Source: an uncultured Ilumatobacter sp. (GTDB lineage Bacteria > Actinomycetota > Acidimicrobiia > Acidimicrobiales > Ilumatobacteraceae). Taken from it: a DNA stretch of 64,000 nt. The position numbers and the translations under genes are program-made. The stretch spans positions 1-64,000 of the forward strand of contig CAJQPY010000006.1 in NCBI GenBank assembly GCA_905480335.1. Reading direction: 5' to 3'. The first letter of the stretch is position 1. The number at the start of each line of letters is the position of its first letter. This document shows positions 51,081-60,421 of this stretch, one piece after another. The notes below the pieces were generated by a model, which saw only the letters and a list, made by a program, of their open reading frames with translations, was not told the origin of the DNA and searched no databases.

Positions 51081-51905
51081 GTGAGTCGCCGCGTTCAGTT
51101 CGTTCCCTGGAGGACCGCTGGTCGCGTTACTGAACAGCAAAGATCCGTTGACGAGGTGGTGCAGGAGACCGGCTGGGTGTTCAACAACGAGACCGGGAGC
51201 AGTCTCACGCTTGAACAGTTCGTGCTCACCGGCGACGAAGAGGTGTCATCGTACCTCACCGTGTTTGGGCTACAGGGTCCCATGAACGAAGACAAGATCT
51301 TTATCGAGATTGGTTGCGGTATCGGTCGCATGACGTGTGCGCTCACACGCGAATTTGGCCGTGTCATCGCATGCGACCTTGACGCCGGATTCCTCCAACG
51401 CTGCCATGAGACCGTTGGTCGGTTTGGCAAGCCCGACCGGTTGAAGACCGTTCACGTCGCAGACGGAAAGTCACTCAACCTGCCGCCTGACTCGGCGGAC
51501 GTCGCATTCAGCTACATCACGTTCCAGCATTGCGACGCTGATGATGCCCTCAGTCTGAGCTCTGAGGCCGTACGAGTCGTGAAGCCCGGCGGCAAAGTTG
51601 CGTTGAATTATCGGAGCCGCAGTCAGTACGACGTCGTGCTATTACCGCTCGGTGGATTGGTTCGGCTGTTGTTCCGCGTGCCGGGCCTCGGCGGTTGGCT
51701 GTCGGGCAAGCGCGTGTTCGCCCGGCTTGGCTGGCAGGCGAACCGGCTCGAGCCCGACGAAGTTATCGGTCCCCTCGCACCGCTGCTTCGCGACGTGGAG
51801 GTGTGGCGCAATCCGAAGAGCCGAACGTCCGGTTACAAGGCAGCGATTAAGGAATTCGACGGCATCAACAAACATCATTACTGGATCATCGCGACCGCCC
51901 GCTGA
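51081..51905 (+). CDS. SAM-dependent methyltransferase
   Basis: A 274-residue class I methyltransferase. The SAM-binding motif I is IFIEIGCGIGRMTCAL, motif II is VIACDLDAGFLQRC, and post-I/III parts are SADVAFSYITFQHC and VRVVKPGGKVALNYR. The acceptor cannot be told. A hydrophobic patch near residue 200 (LLPLGGLVRLLFRVPG) may dock to a membrane. Start is taken as the GTG at 51081; an ATG at 50967, overlapping the divergent asd start, would add 38 residues. Confidence 0.8.
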   Translation: MSRRVQFVPWRTAGRVTEQQRSVDEVVQETGWVFNNETGSSLTLEQFVLTGDEEVSSYLTVFGLQGPMNEDKIFIEIGCGIGRMTCALTREFGRVIACDLDAGFLQRCHETVGRFGKPDRLKTVHVADGKSLNLPPDSADVAFSYITFQHCDADDALSLSSEAVRVVKPGGKVALNYRSRSQYDVVLLPLGGLVRLLFRVPGLGGWLSGKRVFARLGWQANRLEPDEVIGPLAPLLRDVEVWRNPKSRTSGYKAAIKEFDGINKHHYWIIATAR

Positions 51906-51923
51906 GCGGAACCCGGCGCCACC

Positions 51924-51944
51924 ATCCGGTCTCAGGCACCGGAT
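51924..51944. terminator. stem-loop between convergent genes
   Basis: ATCCGGT and ACCGGAT make a 7-bp perfect stem with a 7-nt loop, placed between two converging genes. Confidence 0.5.
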
Positions 51945-51977
51945 AGGGAGCACCGAACTACGAGTCGAGGCAAGTTA

Positions 51978-53417
51978 TCAGTCAGAGCCTGAGTCGGCAT
52001 CGAGTTCGGCCACGTACTGCTCGAGCTTGGCAAGGGCAGGCTCGGCGTAGTCGAGGGCGCCCAACATCACTTCAACCAATTCATCGCTCGGCGGCTTACT
52101 CGAGCTGAATCCATCGAGGCGAGCGGCCGCGAGCCAGGCCGTGAGCGCGGGGTCAGCATTCCAGTGGGCCGAGTTGAGCGAGTTGCTGTATGACGTGCGG
52201 ATCCAGTCGGTCGCAGCATTGGGGTGTGGGATCACGCCACACAAGGTGTTCTGGCAGTCGGCGTCGCCGTAGGCAGCCTCGACGTGAGCGATGAAGGCAG
52301 CACTGAAGACCTGCTGACAGGAGCGAACGGTCTGCAGTGTCAGGCAGTTCCCGTCGAAAACGGGGACGGTCGGTCGCCGCCTCAACCCGTCGGCGGTGCA
52401 GTCGACGTGGAACGAGTTCGGTGTGGTGGGGATTACCCCCTCGTCGAGGACCATCTCGTCGAGACCGATTCCCCGGACGCGTCCGAGGCGGACGATGTGA
52501 TTGATCCGCCGGAGCTGGTTCCGCTCATCGGTCGTGATCGTGGAGCACCGGTACATCGTGGGCTCGACATCATCGTCGAGTCGGAGGAGGATTCCGGCGC
52601 GTTCGAGTCTCTCGAAGAGATCAGGGATCGATGTCGACTCCGCAACGCACCGAAACTGGTCGATGAACGTCGTCGCCGTCGTCTCGAAGAACTGGCCGGG
52701 CTGGATCCGCGCCCGATCAAGGAACCATGAGTCGCGTGGCGCGATCCAGGTGATGTCGTCGGAGTCGACACCGTTACGCAGCAGGAAAAGACATGCGTCG
52801 GCGCCCGTCTTGCCTGCACCGATCACGGTGTAGTGGTCCGCTGGCTCGGTCAGTGATGCGAGATCGTTGACCGGACCGTGGCGCACGCCGCCGGCAAGTT
52901 CGTAAGCAGGTGGACGCTGAGCCGGGACGGTCACGTTCATGTACGTGGCGTCGACAAGCTTGCGGCGTACGAGGACTTCGGTCGTCTCCCCACTTACTGT
53001 CGATGTGAAGGAGACCACTTGGCCACCGGGATGCTCCGACTGGGCGCTGTCGGCGGCGATACTCGCTGGGTCGAACTCGTGCATCGGGAAATAGGTCACC
53101 CGTCCGCTCGGGATGAATTGCTGATGCATCACCTGGTCGAAGTACGCAACAACTTCTGCACCTGAAGCGAGTTCGTAGAGGCCGGCGTTCCAGCCATCGG
53201 TGTCGATCCGATCGCTCCCGAGTGGGCGAGAGTTGACGCCGTAGAACGCCGAGGGCTGGTGCAGGCGAACGAACGGGTAGGCGACGTTCCAGTGGCCGCC
53301 CGGTCGATTTGCGCGGTCGACGAGCGTCACCGTCGCGTCGGTTTCGTCGAGGATGACGTCGGTGAAGGCCATTCCCATCGCCCCGGCGCCGATGACGAGG
53401 TAGTCAGTTTCTTTCAT
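51978..53417 (-). CDS. FAD/NAD(P)-binding oxidoreductase, flavin monooxygenase-like
   Basis: A 479-residue flavoprotein. The FAD loop is YLVIGAGAMGMAFTDVILD at residues 5-23, followed by DRANRPGGHWNVAYPFVRLH. A second nucleotide loop, YTVIGAGKTGADACLFLL, lies near the middle. This two-loop plan is that of flavin-containing monooxygenases and Baeyer-Villiger enzymes, but the full fingerprint motif is not clear. The C-terminal third is unassigned. The substrate is unknown. The ATG is 6 nt after a TACGGT hexamer. Confidence 0.8.
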   Translation of the reverse strand: MKETDYLVIGAGAMGMAFTDVILDETDATVTLVDRANRPGGHWNVAYPFVRLHQPSAFYGVNSRPLGSDRIDTDGWNAGLYELASGAEVVAYFDQVMHQQFIPSGRVTYFPMHEFDPASIAADSAQSEHPGGQVVSFTSTVSGETTEVLVRRKLVDATYMNVTVPAQRPPAYELAGGVRHGPVNDLASLTEPADHYTVIGAGKTGADACLFLLRNGVDSDDITWIAPRDSWFLDRARIQPGQFFETTATTFIDQFRCVAESTSIPDLFERLERAGILLRLDDDVEPTMYRCSTITTDERNQLRRINHIVRLGRVRGIGLDEMVLDEGVIPTTPNSFHVDCTADGLRRRPTVPVFDGNCLTLQTVRSCQQVFSAAFIAHVEAAYGDADCQNTLCGVIPHPNAATDWIRTSYSNSLNSAHWNADPALTAWLAAARLDGFSSSKPPSDELVEVMLGALDYAEPALAKLEQYVAELDADSGSD

Positions 53418-53877
53418 CCTGCAACCGTATTCGAGATCGCCCCGTTCGTTTGCCCGTTGTCAGCTTCGGAACGACCGGGCGCTCTACCCGGGTGTGAAGG
53501 CTCGTGGGCTAAAGCCTCCATCCACCGTTCATGGGGTTAGTTGGTGGCCGCCACCCTGACAAGCGCATGGCCGACCCCCGGCGCTGACCCCCAAAGACAC
53601 CTTTGTATGCAGTTGGGACTGACCTTAAAAGGTACGTCTGGTTGGTTCTGGGTGTCTATGGCGTTGGCGAGCTTGATCCCGCAGTAGAGCACACCTTTGA
53701 GCAATGGCGACCGCGTCCGACGTCGTCCAAGATCAAGGCTGTTTCGAGATAACTATTTGCAGCGTGCCGGACTGCTTGTGGTCGTGATCCGGGGAGCGCC
53801 CCAACCGGAACCCCAAACGGCCAGAAGTCCGACCCGAGTCGTCGAACGGGCTTGATGCACTCCAGACTCTGCCCACG
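53418..53877. other. intergenic stretch, no gene recognised
   Basis: 460 bp between divergent genes without a convincing frame. AAAGGT (about 53629) and ACCTTT (about 53691) could pair over a 60-nt loop, but nothing matches a known RNA. Confidence 0.45.
53424..53429 (-). promoter_or_regulatory. -10 hexamer TACGGT of the flavoprotein gene
   Basis: On the minus strand TACGGT ends 6 nt before the ATG at 53417; probably leaderless. Confidence 0.5.
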
Positions 53878-54774
53878 ATGACAAGACTCACCAAGACCCA
53901 TACCAGCACCGTCACTGAGGACCAGATCGATCATCTGGGTCATATGAATGTGCGCTTCTACGCGGTTAACGCTCGAGCGGGCACCAATGCGCTCCTCACC
54001 GATCTCGACTGGGAGGATCCTGCTGAAGCCGATGTGTTCGACATGTACACCCGCCACCATCGCGAGCAACTGCTCGGCACCGAACTCGAAGTACGCAGTG
54101 GAGTCCTCGATGTCGATGCCAACTCACTGCAGATTTATCACGAGCTCGCCAACGCGTCGAGCGGTGAGCTCGCCGCTACTTTCGTGCATCGAGTTCGCGA
54201 TACCGGCGAGGTATCGCTTGATGACCTCGACATGGTCGACTTGCCAGTGCACGGTAGGCCTCGCAGCATTGATCTCGATGCAACACTCTCATCACCGGCA
54301 CTCTTGACGGTTCAGCAACTCGACCTCGCGGTCCGGACGCCGCGCACGCTCGATCGCAACGACTTGGGCGGAACCGACACCGTTGCGTCGCATATGGTTC
54401 CGATGCTCATCTGGGGCGGCACACCACCGGACGGAGCCGAACACACACTTATCCACACCGGGCCAAACGGCGAGACGCTTGGATGGGCGACGATGGAAAC
54501 CCGCGTTGGTATCGTGCGCCTGCCCGAACTTGGCGCCAAAATCCAGTCGTTCGGTGCCGTTACCGCCGTGTCCGCCAAAACCACTCAGATGTCGATGTGG
54601 GCGTACAACCTCGACACCGGGGACCTGCTCGTGTCATTTGAGGTCGTCAGCGTGCTGTTCGACGTTGAGGCGCGCCGGGCGATATCGATCCCCGCCGACC
54701 TGCGCTCTGGGCACGCTGCCCGCATGCATCCCGAGCTTGCTGCTCGATCAGCAGTGAGCGACGTTCTGTCTTGA
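53878..54774 (+). CDS. thioesterase, hotdog fold (4HBT-like)
   Basis: A 298-residue protein whose N-terminal half is a hotdog thioesterase: DHLGHMNVRFYAVNARAGTN carries the typical Asp-HxN/H start of the central helix, and LGTELEVRSGVLDVDANSL the following strands. The second half, with MSMWAYNLDTGDLLVSFEVV, may be a second degenerate hotdog, giving a pseudo-dimer. It probably hydrolyses an acyl-CoA. No operon partner is evident. Confidence 0.75.
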   Translation: MTRLTKTHTSTVTEDQIDHLGHMNVRFYAVNARAGTNALLTDLDWEDPAEADVFDMYTRHHREQLLGTELEVRSGVLDVDANSLQIYHELANASSGELAATFVHRVRDTGEVSLDDLDMVDLPVHGRPRSIDLDATLSSPALLTVQQLDLAVRTPRTLDRNDLGGTDTVASHMVPMLIWGGTPPDGAEHTLIHTGPNGETLGWATMETRVGIVRLPELGAKIQSFGAVTAVSAKTTQMSMWAYNLDTGDLLVSFEVVSVLFDVEARRAISIPADLRSGHAARMHPELAARSAVSDVLS

Positions 54775-55164
54775 TTGTGCTCCCTTTTTGATCTGTTTGA
54801 TGCTCTGATGATCATGACTTACGCGTTCGATGTCCAAGTTTTGGAGTGGTCATCGAAGACGGTGAGGTTCGTCGTTAGCCTTCTCGACGATGAGGCTGAC
54901 GAGATTGAGGCGTGTTTCGACCGATGCGCCGGGTGGTGAGTCGCGCAGGCTGGGGTGAGCCCCACTCGAACTCGTTGATGTGGGGGACGGACCCGCGCAG
55001 TGCGGCGAATGTGGCATGTCTTGTTGGCCTCAGCTAGCTGAGAAATGAATCCGAAGAGCGCCGAGTGGTGCCGCCTTCGTTTGGTCAGGGGTATCGGCGC
55101 AACTGGGCCCAACGTTTGAACGGCTCGGTCAAATCTGCTGGTTGGTGAGGACTACGATTGTCAA
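54775..55164. other. intergenic stretch, no gene recognised
   Basis: A short 43-codon plus-strand frame from 54808 (MIMTYAFDVQVLEWSSKTV) is the only coding-like feature; it has no recognised family and no ribosome binding site. The TACGAT hexamer for the next gene lies at the right end. Confidence 0.4.
55153..55158 (+). promoter_or_regulatory. -10 hexamer TACGAT of the TauD-family gene
   Basis: TACGAT ends 6 nt before the ATG at 55165, predicting a leaderless mRNA. Confidence 0.5.
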
Positions 55165-55977
55165 ATGGTGATTGAGTTCGAACCGCTGACCGCCGCTGTC
55201 GGTGCGACCGTCCACGGGGTCGACATGGCCAATGTGTCCGACATCGACATTGACGCGATCCGTAAGGGCTGGATGGATCACAAGGTCCTGTTCTTTCGTG
55301 ACCAACCCATCACGATCGAGGAGCACATTGCGTTCGGTGCACGTTTCGGCGAACTGGAGGTCCACCCCTTCGCCAATAGTCGAGAGGGATATCCGGAGAT
55401 TGTGCGCATTGAGTCGAACGCCGAGCGCCAGTACGCAGCCGACAACTGGCACAGCGACGTGACGTGGCGAAGAGAGCCGTCGCTCGGGTCCGTTCTCCGA
55501 GCCGTCGTGGTACCACCTGCCGGCGGTGACACATGCTTCGCCAATACCGCCAAGGCGTACGACAATCTCAGCGAGGAGTGGAAGAGGCGAATTGATGGCA
55601 TGGTGGCGGTGCACGACTTCAGCTACGTCTTCGGCCGGGGTCTCACCCCGGAGAAGCTAAAAGAGCAGCAGGCCAAGTACCCGCCTGCGCATCACCCGGT
55701 GGTTCGAACGCATCCTGAGACTGGCGAGAAAAACATTTACACCAATCGTGGGTTCGTATCGCACATCGAGGGGATGAGCCGGGAGGAGTCGATGCTGATC
55801 GTCGGTCACCTCGAACGCGCCGTAATGGACCCGTCGGTCCAGTGCCGTTTCAAGTGGGACGCCAACTCGTTTGCGATGTGGGATAACCGTGCGGTCCAGC
55901 ACTGCGCTACCAACGACTTCTGGCCTGAGACCCGCATCGTCGAACGTGTGACTATCGTTGGCGACAAGCCGTACTGA
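55165..55977 (+). CDS. TauD/TfdA family Fe(II)/2-oxoglutarate dioxygenase
   Basis: A 270-residue dioxygenase. The facial triad is visible as NWHSDVTW (His and Asp) and RAVQHCATND (distal His), with the 2-oxoglutarate-binding Arg in TRIVERVTIVGD. The N-terminal GATVHGVDMAN and MDHKVLFFRDQPITIEEHIA match the TauD family, and HPVVRTHPETGEKNIYTNRG is typical of it. Substrates in the family include taurine, other sulfonates, alkyl sulfates and aryloxyacids. No sulfonate transporter is nearby, so the substrate is open. Confidence 0.9.
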   Translation: MVIEFEPLTAAVGATVHGVDMANVSDIDIDAIRKGWMDHKVLFFRDQPITIEEHIAFGARFGELEVHPFANSREGYPEIVRIESNAERQYAADNWHSDVTWRREPSLGSVLRAVVVPPAGGDTCFANTAKAYDNLSEEWKRRIDGMVAVHDFSYVFGRGLTPEKLKEQQAKYPPAHHPVVRTHPETGEKNIYTNRGFVSHIEGMSREESMLIVGHLERAVMDPSVQCRFKWDANSFAMWDNRAVQHCATNDFWPETRIVERVTIVGDKPY

Positions 55978-56368
55978 ATCCGGTGTCAACAAAGGAGTCA
56001 CACGAGCACCGTTCTGAGTTGTGATTTGATCGGAAGCCGATCCGGAGTTACCCACGACTTAGGAAATGCATCGGCTCATCTCAAATGATTTAGACGGTAG
56101 GCGATTGACAAGTTGGTGGGTCCGCTGGTTGACCGGGCACCGTAGGCCAAATCCCGGCCTCTCGTTTGGGGAGCAGGCAGGTCTCACCCTTTTGATCCGA
56201 AAATTTCCCATCTCTGTCAGCGTGGAGTGCCCGAATTATCTCCACGTCTACGTCAACGCTGTTTGAAGGAACGACGAGGGCGCCGAGCCCACCAACTCGG
56301 TTGCTCTAATTCACGAAGGCGCAGATGGGTGGCACATTTGCGACGATAGTGACGCGGTAGAGCCGGAT
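55978..56368. other. intergenic stretch, no gene recognised
   Basis: About 390 bp between convergent genes. It looks more AT-rich than its flanks and holds a 66-codon frame (56066-56266) with no family similarity or start signal. It may be degenerate sequence. Confidence 0.4.
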
Positions 56369-57589
56369 TCAGTGGACGGAGAGTTCAAGCCGCTCGACGC
56401 CGCGCAGATTGATGCGACCGTTCCACTCTGCCTCGCTGACGATCTTCGCATCGGGAAAGCGGCGCAGAAAGCGACCGATCGCCACCTGGGCCTCGAGTCG
56501 GGCGAGCGACGAGCCCAGGCAGTAGTGCGACCCTGACCCGAACGATACGTGTTGCGCTGTGCCTGTGCGCTGGACATCGATTCGCTCGGCGTCGTCGCCC
56601 CACTTGGCCGGATCGCGATTCGCGGAAGCTAAACCGGTTAACACCACCGATCCCTTATCAATCGAATATCCATCAACGTTGATATCGGACGTCGTGATGC
56701 GACGCGAGAACTGAACGGGCGACACGAACCGCAGCAACTCATCCACCGCATTCACGTCGAGTGACGGGTTATCACGGAGGATCTTGGCCTGTTTAGGGTC
56801 CCGCAAAAGCTCGTAGATGCCAGTGCCGATCAGGTTAACGGTGGTCTCATGGCCGGCTACAAACAGCAGGCTGACTTGGTCGCGTAGCTCCCTCGCCGAG
56901 AGTCGGTCGCCATCTTCTTCGGCCTGGATGAGTGCAGTCAGGAGGTCATCAGCCGGGTTTGCTCGCTTCCATGCAATGACCTCGTCAAGGAGTGAGCTCA
57001 TCTTCTCGTCAGCTTCAGCAGCGGCGAAGATCTCCTCGTCGGAGATGATCGGGTCAAGCGTTTTGACGATTGCCGACGACCACGCCGCGACTTGATCTTT
57101 GTCGGCCTCGGGCATGCCGAGCATCACGGAGATCACGTCGAAGGGCAGCGGAAAGGCAAGATCGTGAACGATCTCGGTGGTGCCGCGCTCGTCCATTGTG
57201 TTGAGTGCTTCGTCGACAAGTTCCTCGATAACGGGGCGAAGAGCAGCGATTGCGGCTGGCGTGAAGGCCTTGCTGACGAGCCGACGCAGACGCGTGTGGT
57301 CGGGTGCGTCTCGGCCAAGCATCGACGTCGACGGCTCGGCGTCCTCACCGAATCCGGCTCGGAATTGGGCCAGGCGATCTTCGTTGTGGTGCGTGATGTT
57401 TGCGTCTTCGACACTCTGGTTCGGATCACGAAGAAGCGCGCTTACGTCGTCGTAGCGAAACAAGAACCACTGCCCGAGCAGGGAGAAATGTACCGGTTCG
57501 TTGCGGCGCAACTCATCGAAGTGACCCCACGGGCTCTCGGCGTAGCCCTCTTCAAGAGGGTTGAAGAAGACCGGTTGGATGTCCGTCAT
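56369..57589 (-). CDS. cytochrome P450
   Basis: A 406-residue soluble bacterial P450. The I-helix oxygen motif is LLFVAGHETTVN, the K-helix ExxR is VDELLRFVSP, and the heme loop FGSGSHYCLGSSLARLE carries the axial cysteine. MLGRDAPDHTRLRRLVSKAF is the usual C-helix. It resembles CYP107/CYP109-like class I enzymes that need ferredoxin, but no ferredoxin gene is adjacent. The substrate is unknown. The ATG follows TACAGT by 6 nt. Confidence 0.94.
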   Translation of the reverse strand: MTDIQPVFFNPLEEGYAESPWGHFDELRRNEPVHFSLLGQWFLFRYDDVSALLRDPNQSVEDANITHHNEDRLAQFRAGFGEDAEPSTSMLGRDAPDHTRLRRLVSKAFTPAAIAALRPVIEELVDEALNTMDERGTTEIVHDLAFPLPFDVISVMLGMPEADKDQVAAWSSAIVKTLDPIISDEEIFAAAEADEKMSSLLDEVIAWKRANPADDLLTALIQAEEDGDRLSARELRDQVSLLFVAGHETTVNLIGTGIYELLRDPKQAKILRDNPSLDVNAVDELLRFVSPVQFSRRITTSDINVDGYSIDKGSVVLTGLASANRDPAKWGDDAERIDVQRTGTAQHVSFGSGSHYCLGSSLARLEAQVAIGRFLRRFPDAKIVSEAEWNGRINLRGVERLELSVH

Positions 57590-57595
57590 AGCTCA

Positions 57596-57601
57596 ACTGT
57601 A
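57596..57601 (-). promoter_or_regulatory. -10 hexamer TACAGT of the P450 gene
   Basis: On the minus strand TACAGT ends 6 nt before the ATG at 57589. Confidence 0.45.
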
Positions 57602-57637
57602 GACGCGTCCGATCGGTGGATTGGAACGCTGTTCCGC

Positions 57638-58888
57638 TCACTTCCGCTCGGGGAGTGGCGCGCTGTAGTCGCTCCCGGAGTCAAGCCCGAAAGCGGTGTG
57701 TAGCGACCGAGCTGCGCGTTCCATGTCGCCAGCAGGGATGATAATCGACACCCGGATTGTTGACGTCGAAATCATCTGGAGGTTGATGTCCTCGTCGGCG
57801 AGGACGCGGAACATCTTCGCGGCGATTCCCGGTGACGACTTCATGCCGGCTCCGACCAATGACACCTTTGCAATGTCGTCATCGTGGGTCACTTCCGTCG
57901 CACCGATCTCAAGGGCCACGCGCTGGACAATCGACTCCGCCTGAGCGAGGTCGGCCATCGGCATCGTGAAACTGATGTCGGTAGTGCCCTCAGTCGACGT
58001 GTTCTGCACAATCATGTCGACGTTGACGTTCGACTCGGCGAGCGGTTCGAACAGTGCGGCAGAGATGCCGGGGCGGTCGGGCACACCGAGCACGGTGACC
58101 TTGGCCTCGGTCATGTCGGTCACGACACCCGAGATAATCGGATCTTCCACTGAGGGCTCCTCGTTGCTAACCCACGTGCCTTGCTCCCAGGTGAAAGCGG
58201 AGCGGACGTGGAGGTGGACGTCATGGTTGCGGGCGAATTCGACCGAGCGCATTGCGAGGACCTTGGACCCAGCCCCTGCCATCTCGAGCATTTCGTCGAA
58301 GTGAACCCTAAGTAGCTTCCGCGCGCGCGGCACGATGCGCGGGTCGGCGGTGAATACGCCCGTCACGTCGGTGTAAATCTCGCAGGCATCGGCATCCATC
58401 GCTTGCGCAAGGGCGGACGCGGTGAGGTCTGATGCGCCGCGGCCCATCGTCGTGATCTCCCTGTCGGTGCTAACACCCTGGAATCCGGCGATGACAGCGA
58501 CCTGGCCCGACGATAGAGCGTCACGTACTCGGTCACCCTTGACCTCGACGATCTTGGCCTTGCGGTGGGCAGTGTCGGTGATGATCCCGACTTGGCTGCC
58601 GGTGAAGCTGATCGCCTCTATGCCACGCTCGTGGAGTGCCATCGTGACGAGTGCTGCGGTCTGGCGCTCGCCGGTCGTGAGTAGCATGTCCATCTCGCGG
58701 CCCGACTGGTCCTTCGATACCGAGTCGGCGAGCGAGATCAGGTTGTCGGTCGCTTTGCCCATTGCGGACACGACGACGATGACGTCATCTCCGCGACGAC
58801 GGGTGATCGCGACATTGTCGGCGACCGCCTTGATCCTGTCTGGATCGGCGACGGATGTGCCGCCGTACTTCTGAACGATCAGTGCCAC
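57638..58888 (-). CDS. lysC: aspartate kinase
   Basis: A 416-residue aspartokinase, first step of the lysine/threonine/methionine/diaminopimelate pathway. The N-terminal kinase domain has VQKYGGTSVADPDRIKAVAD, SFTGSQVGIITD and GRGASDLTASALAQAMDADA. Two C-terminal ACT domains (VTVLGVPDRPGISAALFEPL and VSLVGAGMKSSPGIAAKMF) provide feedback control. An internal start for a separate beta subunit, common in this class, is possible but not proven. Start is GTG at 58888, 9 nt after a TAACCT hexamer. Confidence 0.96.
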   Translation of the reverse strand: MALIVQKYGGTSVADPDRIKAVADNVAITRRRGDDVIVVVSAMGKATDNLISLADSVSKDQSGREMDMLLTTGERQTAALVTMALHERGIEAISFTGSQVGIITDTAHRKAKIVEVKGDRVRDALSSGQVAVIAGFQGVSTDREITTMGRGASDLTASALAQAMDADACEIYTDVTGVFTADPRIVPRARKLLRVHFDEMLEMAGAGSKVLAMRSVEFARNHDVHLHVRSAFTWEQGTWVSNEEPSVEDPIISGVVTDMTEAKVTVLGVPDRPGISAALFEPLAESNVNVDMIVQNTSTEGTTDISFTMPMADLAQAESIVQRVALEIGATEVTHDDDIAKVSLVGAGMKSSPGIAAKMFRVLADEDINLQMISTSTIRVSIIIPAGDMERAARSLHTAFGLDSGSDYSAPLPERK

Positions 58889-58925
58889 GAGAACCGCAGG
58901 TTAGCGGCGGGTGTGATTGTCGGCG

Positions 58926-59273
58926 TCAGGTGCCCTTGACGACATGCTCGACAACGACGAACGACATTAGGTCGGCGCCCTGCGCAACTGGTTTGCGGGC
59001 CTGGTCACCGTCCGCGTTCGTATTGCCGTCGGACTGGCCTGTGCCGTGGCCCTTGGCGAAGTCCTGGCTGTCCATCCACGCCTGGAAATACTCCTCGCTC
59101 GCCCAGCGTGTGTACACGAAGTAGCGGTCCTCGCCCTCGGTCGGTCGGAGCAATTGGAAGTCCTCGAAACCGTCGAATGCCTCGACCATTTTCGCCCGTC
59201 CGGCGAAGCGGCTTTCGAGTTGAGGGCCCATGCCCTCGGGAATCGTGATGGCGTTGATTTTGACGACACTCAT
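58926..59273 (-). CDS. MhuD-like heme-degrading monooxygenase
   Basis: A 115-residue ABM-fold protein close to mycobacterial MhuD. It begins MSVVKINAITIPEGMGPQLE, and the residues known to matter in MhuD are in place: Asn7, Trp66 (EYFQAW) and heme-ligand His76 (FAKGHG). MhuD-type enzymes open heme to release iron. An insertion rich in Gly, Asp and Asn (about 77-95) replaces a short loop. The start overlaps the kynU stop by 4 bp, so the two are co-translated, an unexpected pairing. Confidence 0.82.
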   Translation of the reverse strand: MSVVKINAITIPEGMGPQLESRFAGRAKMVEAFDGFEDFQLLRPTEGEDRYFVYTRWASEEYFQAWMDSQDFAKGHGTGQSDGNTNADGDQARKPVAQGADLMSFVVVEHVVKGT

Positions 59274-60421
59274 TCCACCATCATGCCAGCGAGTGCAGTC
59301 AAGCCATCATGCACATCGACGAATCGCGTGGTCAGCGGCGCTAGCCCGAAGCGGAGCACGTTGGGATCGCGCTTGTCGACGATGATCTTGCGGCGAGCGA
59401 GCTGCTGCTGCAGCGTAGTTGCGTCAGGATGGATGATCGAGATGTGTCCTCCGCTCGATTTCGGCGGGCGGGCGGTTGAGCACGTCAGCCCAAGGTAATC
59501 GGCGACATCGATTGCGTAGTTTCCGAGGGCACGTGCCTTCGCGGCGATGCTGGCGATCCCAGCTTCGGCACTGGCTGCGATGCCACATCGTGCAGCGGTG
59601 AGCCCGAGAATGCCGGGAGTACCGTTGAGCATCCGACCGATATCGGCCCGAGCCCTGAACGGGTTATCCATCTCGAATTGGTTTTGCTGACCGAACCATC
59701 CCCAGATCGGCTGAACGACCTGAGAGTGCAGTTCGCTCCGGACAAAGGTGAACGCCGGCGCGCCGGGCCCGCCGTTAAGGAATTTGTAGGTGCACCCGGT
59801 GGCCAGGTCGACGTCGGCGCCGGCCAGGTCGACTTCGACGACACCTGCAGCGTGTGACAGGTCCCAGACAGTGATGGAACCTGCAGTCCTAGCCCGTGCT
59901 GTCTCTACCGCAAGGTCATGCAGCTCCGCTGTTCGATAGTCCACCAGCGACCGCACGACGACGTCGACGCCGGCGAGTTCGTCGAGACCGTGGCGAACGG
60001 TGATGCCGGGTCGCAAGCGAGCGATCCCCTCAATAACGTAACGATCGGTCGGAAACTCGGTGTCGGCGATGGCGATCACTGCGCCTCCGGTCAGATCGAG
60101 GGCGACGTTCACCAGCTGGAACAAGCACACTGTCGTCGAGTCGTGGACGGCGATCTCACCCGGATGCGCGCCGAGGATCGGAGCCAATTCATCCCCAACG
60201 ATGAGAGGCATGTCGAGCCAGCCGTGGTCCCACCAGGACATGATCAGGTCGCCGCCCCAGTGCTCCTCAACCACGGTGCGAAGTGCATCGGTTGTGCGTT
60301 TGGGTGCCCGACCAAGTGAGTTGCCGTCGAGATAGATGAGTTCAGGGTCAGGGAGCACGAACTCGTCCCGCCAACCGGCGAGCGGATCGTTGCGGTCGAG
60401 GATCTTGGCCCGAGTTCTCAT
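59270..60421 (-). CDS. kynU: kynureninase
   Basis: A 383-residue PLP enzyme that cleaves kynurenine to anthranilate and alanine. Motifs are YLDGNSLGRAPKRT, the phosphate-site HDSTTVCLFQLV, WDLSHAAGVVEVDLAGADVD, the PLP lysine in ATGCTYKFLNGGPGAPAF and the late FGLAPLTTRFVDV. No tryptophan dioxygenase or kynurenine formamidase gene is in the window. The start overlaps the stop of the decayed ligase frame, and its stop overlaps the MhuD-like gene. Confidence 0.94.
   Translation of the reverse strand: MRTRAKILDRNDPLAGWRDEFVLPDPELIYLDGNSLGRAPKRTTDALRTVVEEHWGGDLIMSWWDHGWLDMPLIVGDELAPILGAHPGEIAVHDSTTVCLFQLVNVALDLTGGAVIAIADTEFPTDRYVIEGIARLRPGITVRHGLDELAGVDVVVRSLVDYRTAELHDLAVETARARTAGSITVWDLSHAAGVVEVDLAGADVDLATGCTYKFLNGGPGAPAFTFVRSELHSQVVQPIWGWFGQQNQFEMDNPFRARADIGRMLNGTPGILGLTAARCGIAASAEAGIASIAAKARALGNYAIDVADYLGLTCSTARPPKSSGGHISIIHPDATTLQQQLARRKIIVDKRDPNVLRFGLAPLTTRFVDVHDGLTALAGMMVE

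Noticed and set aside
53656-54069. 137-codon minus-strand frame
   Set aside because: It is antisense to the thioesterase start and lacks any recognisable family.
56066-56266. 66-codon frame between the TauD and P450 genes
   Set aside because: No start signal, no family similarity and different base composition; more likely non-coding.
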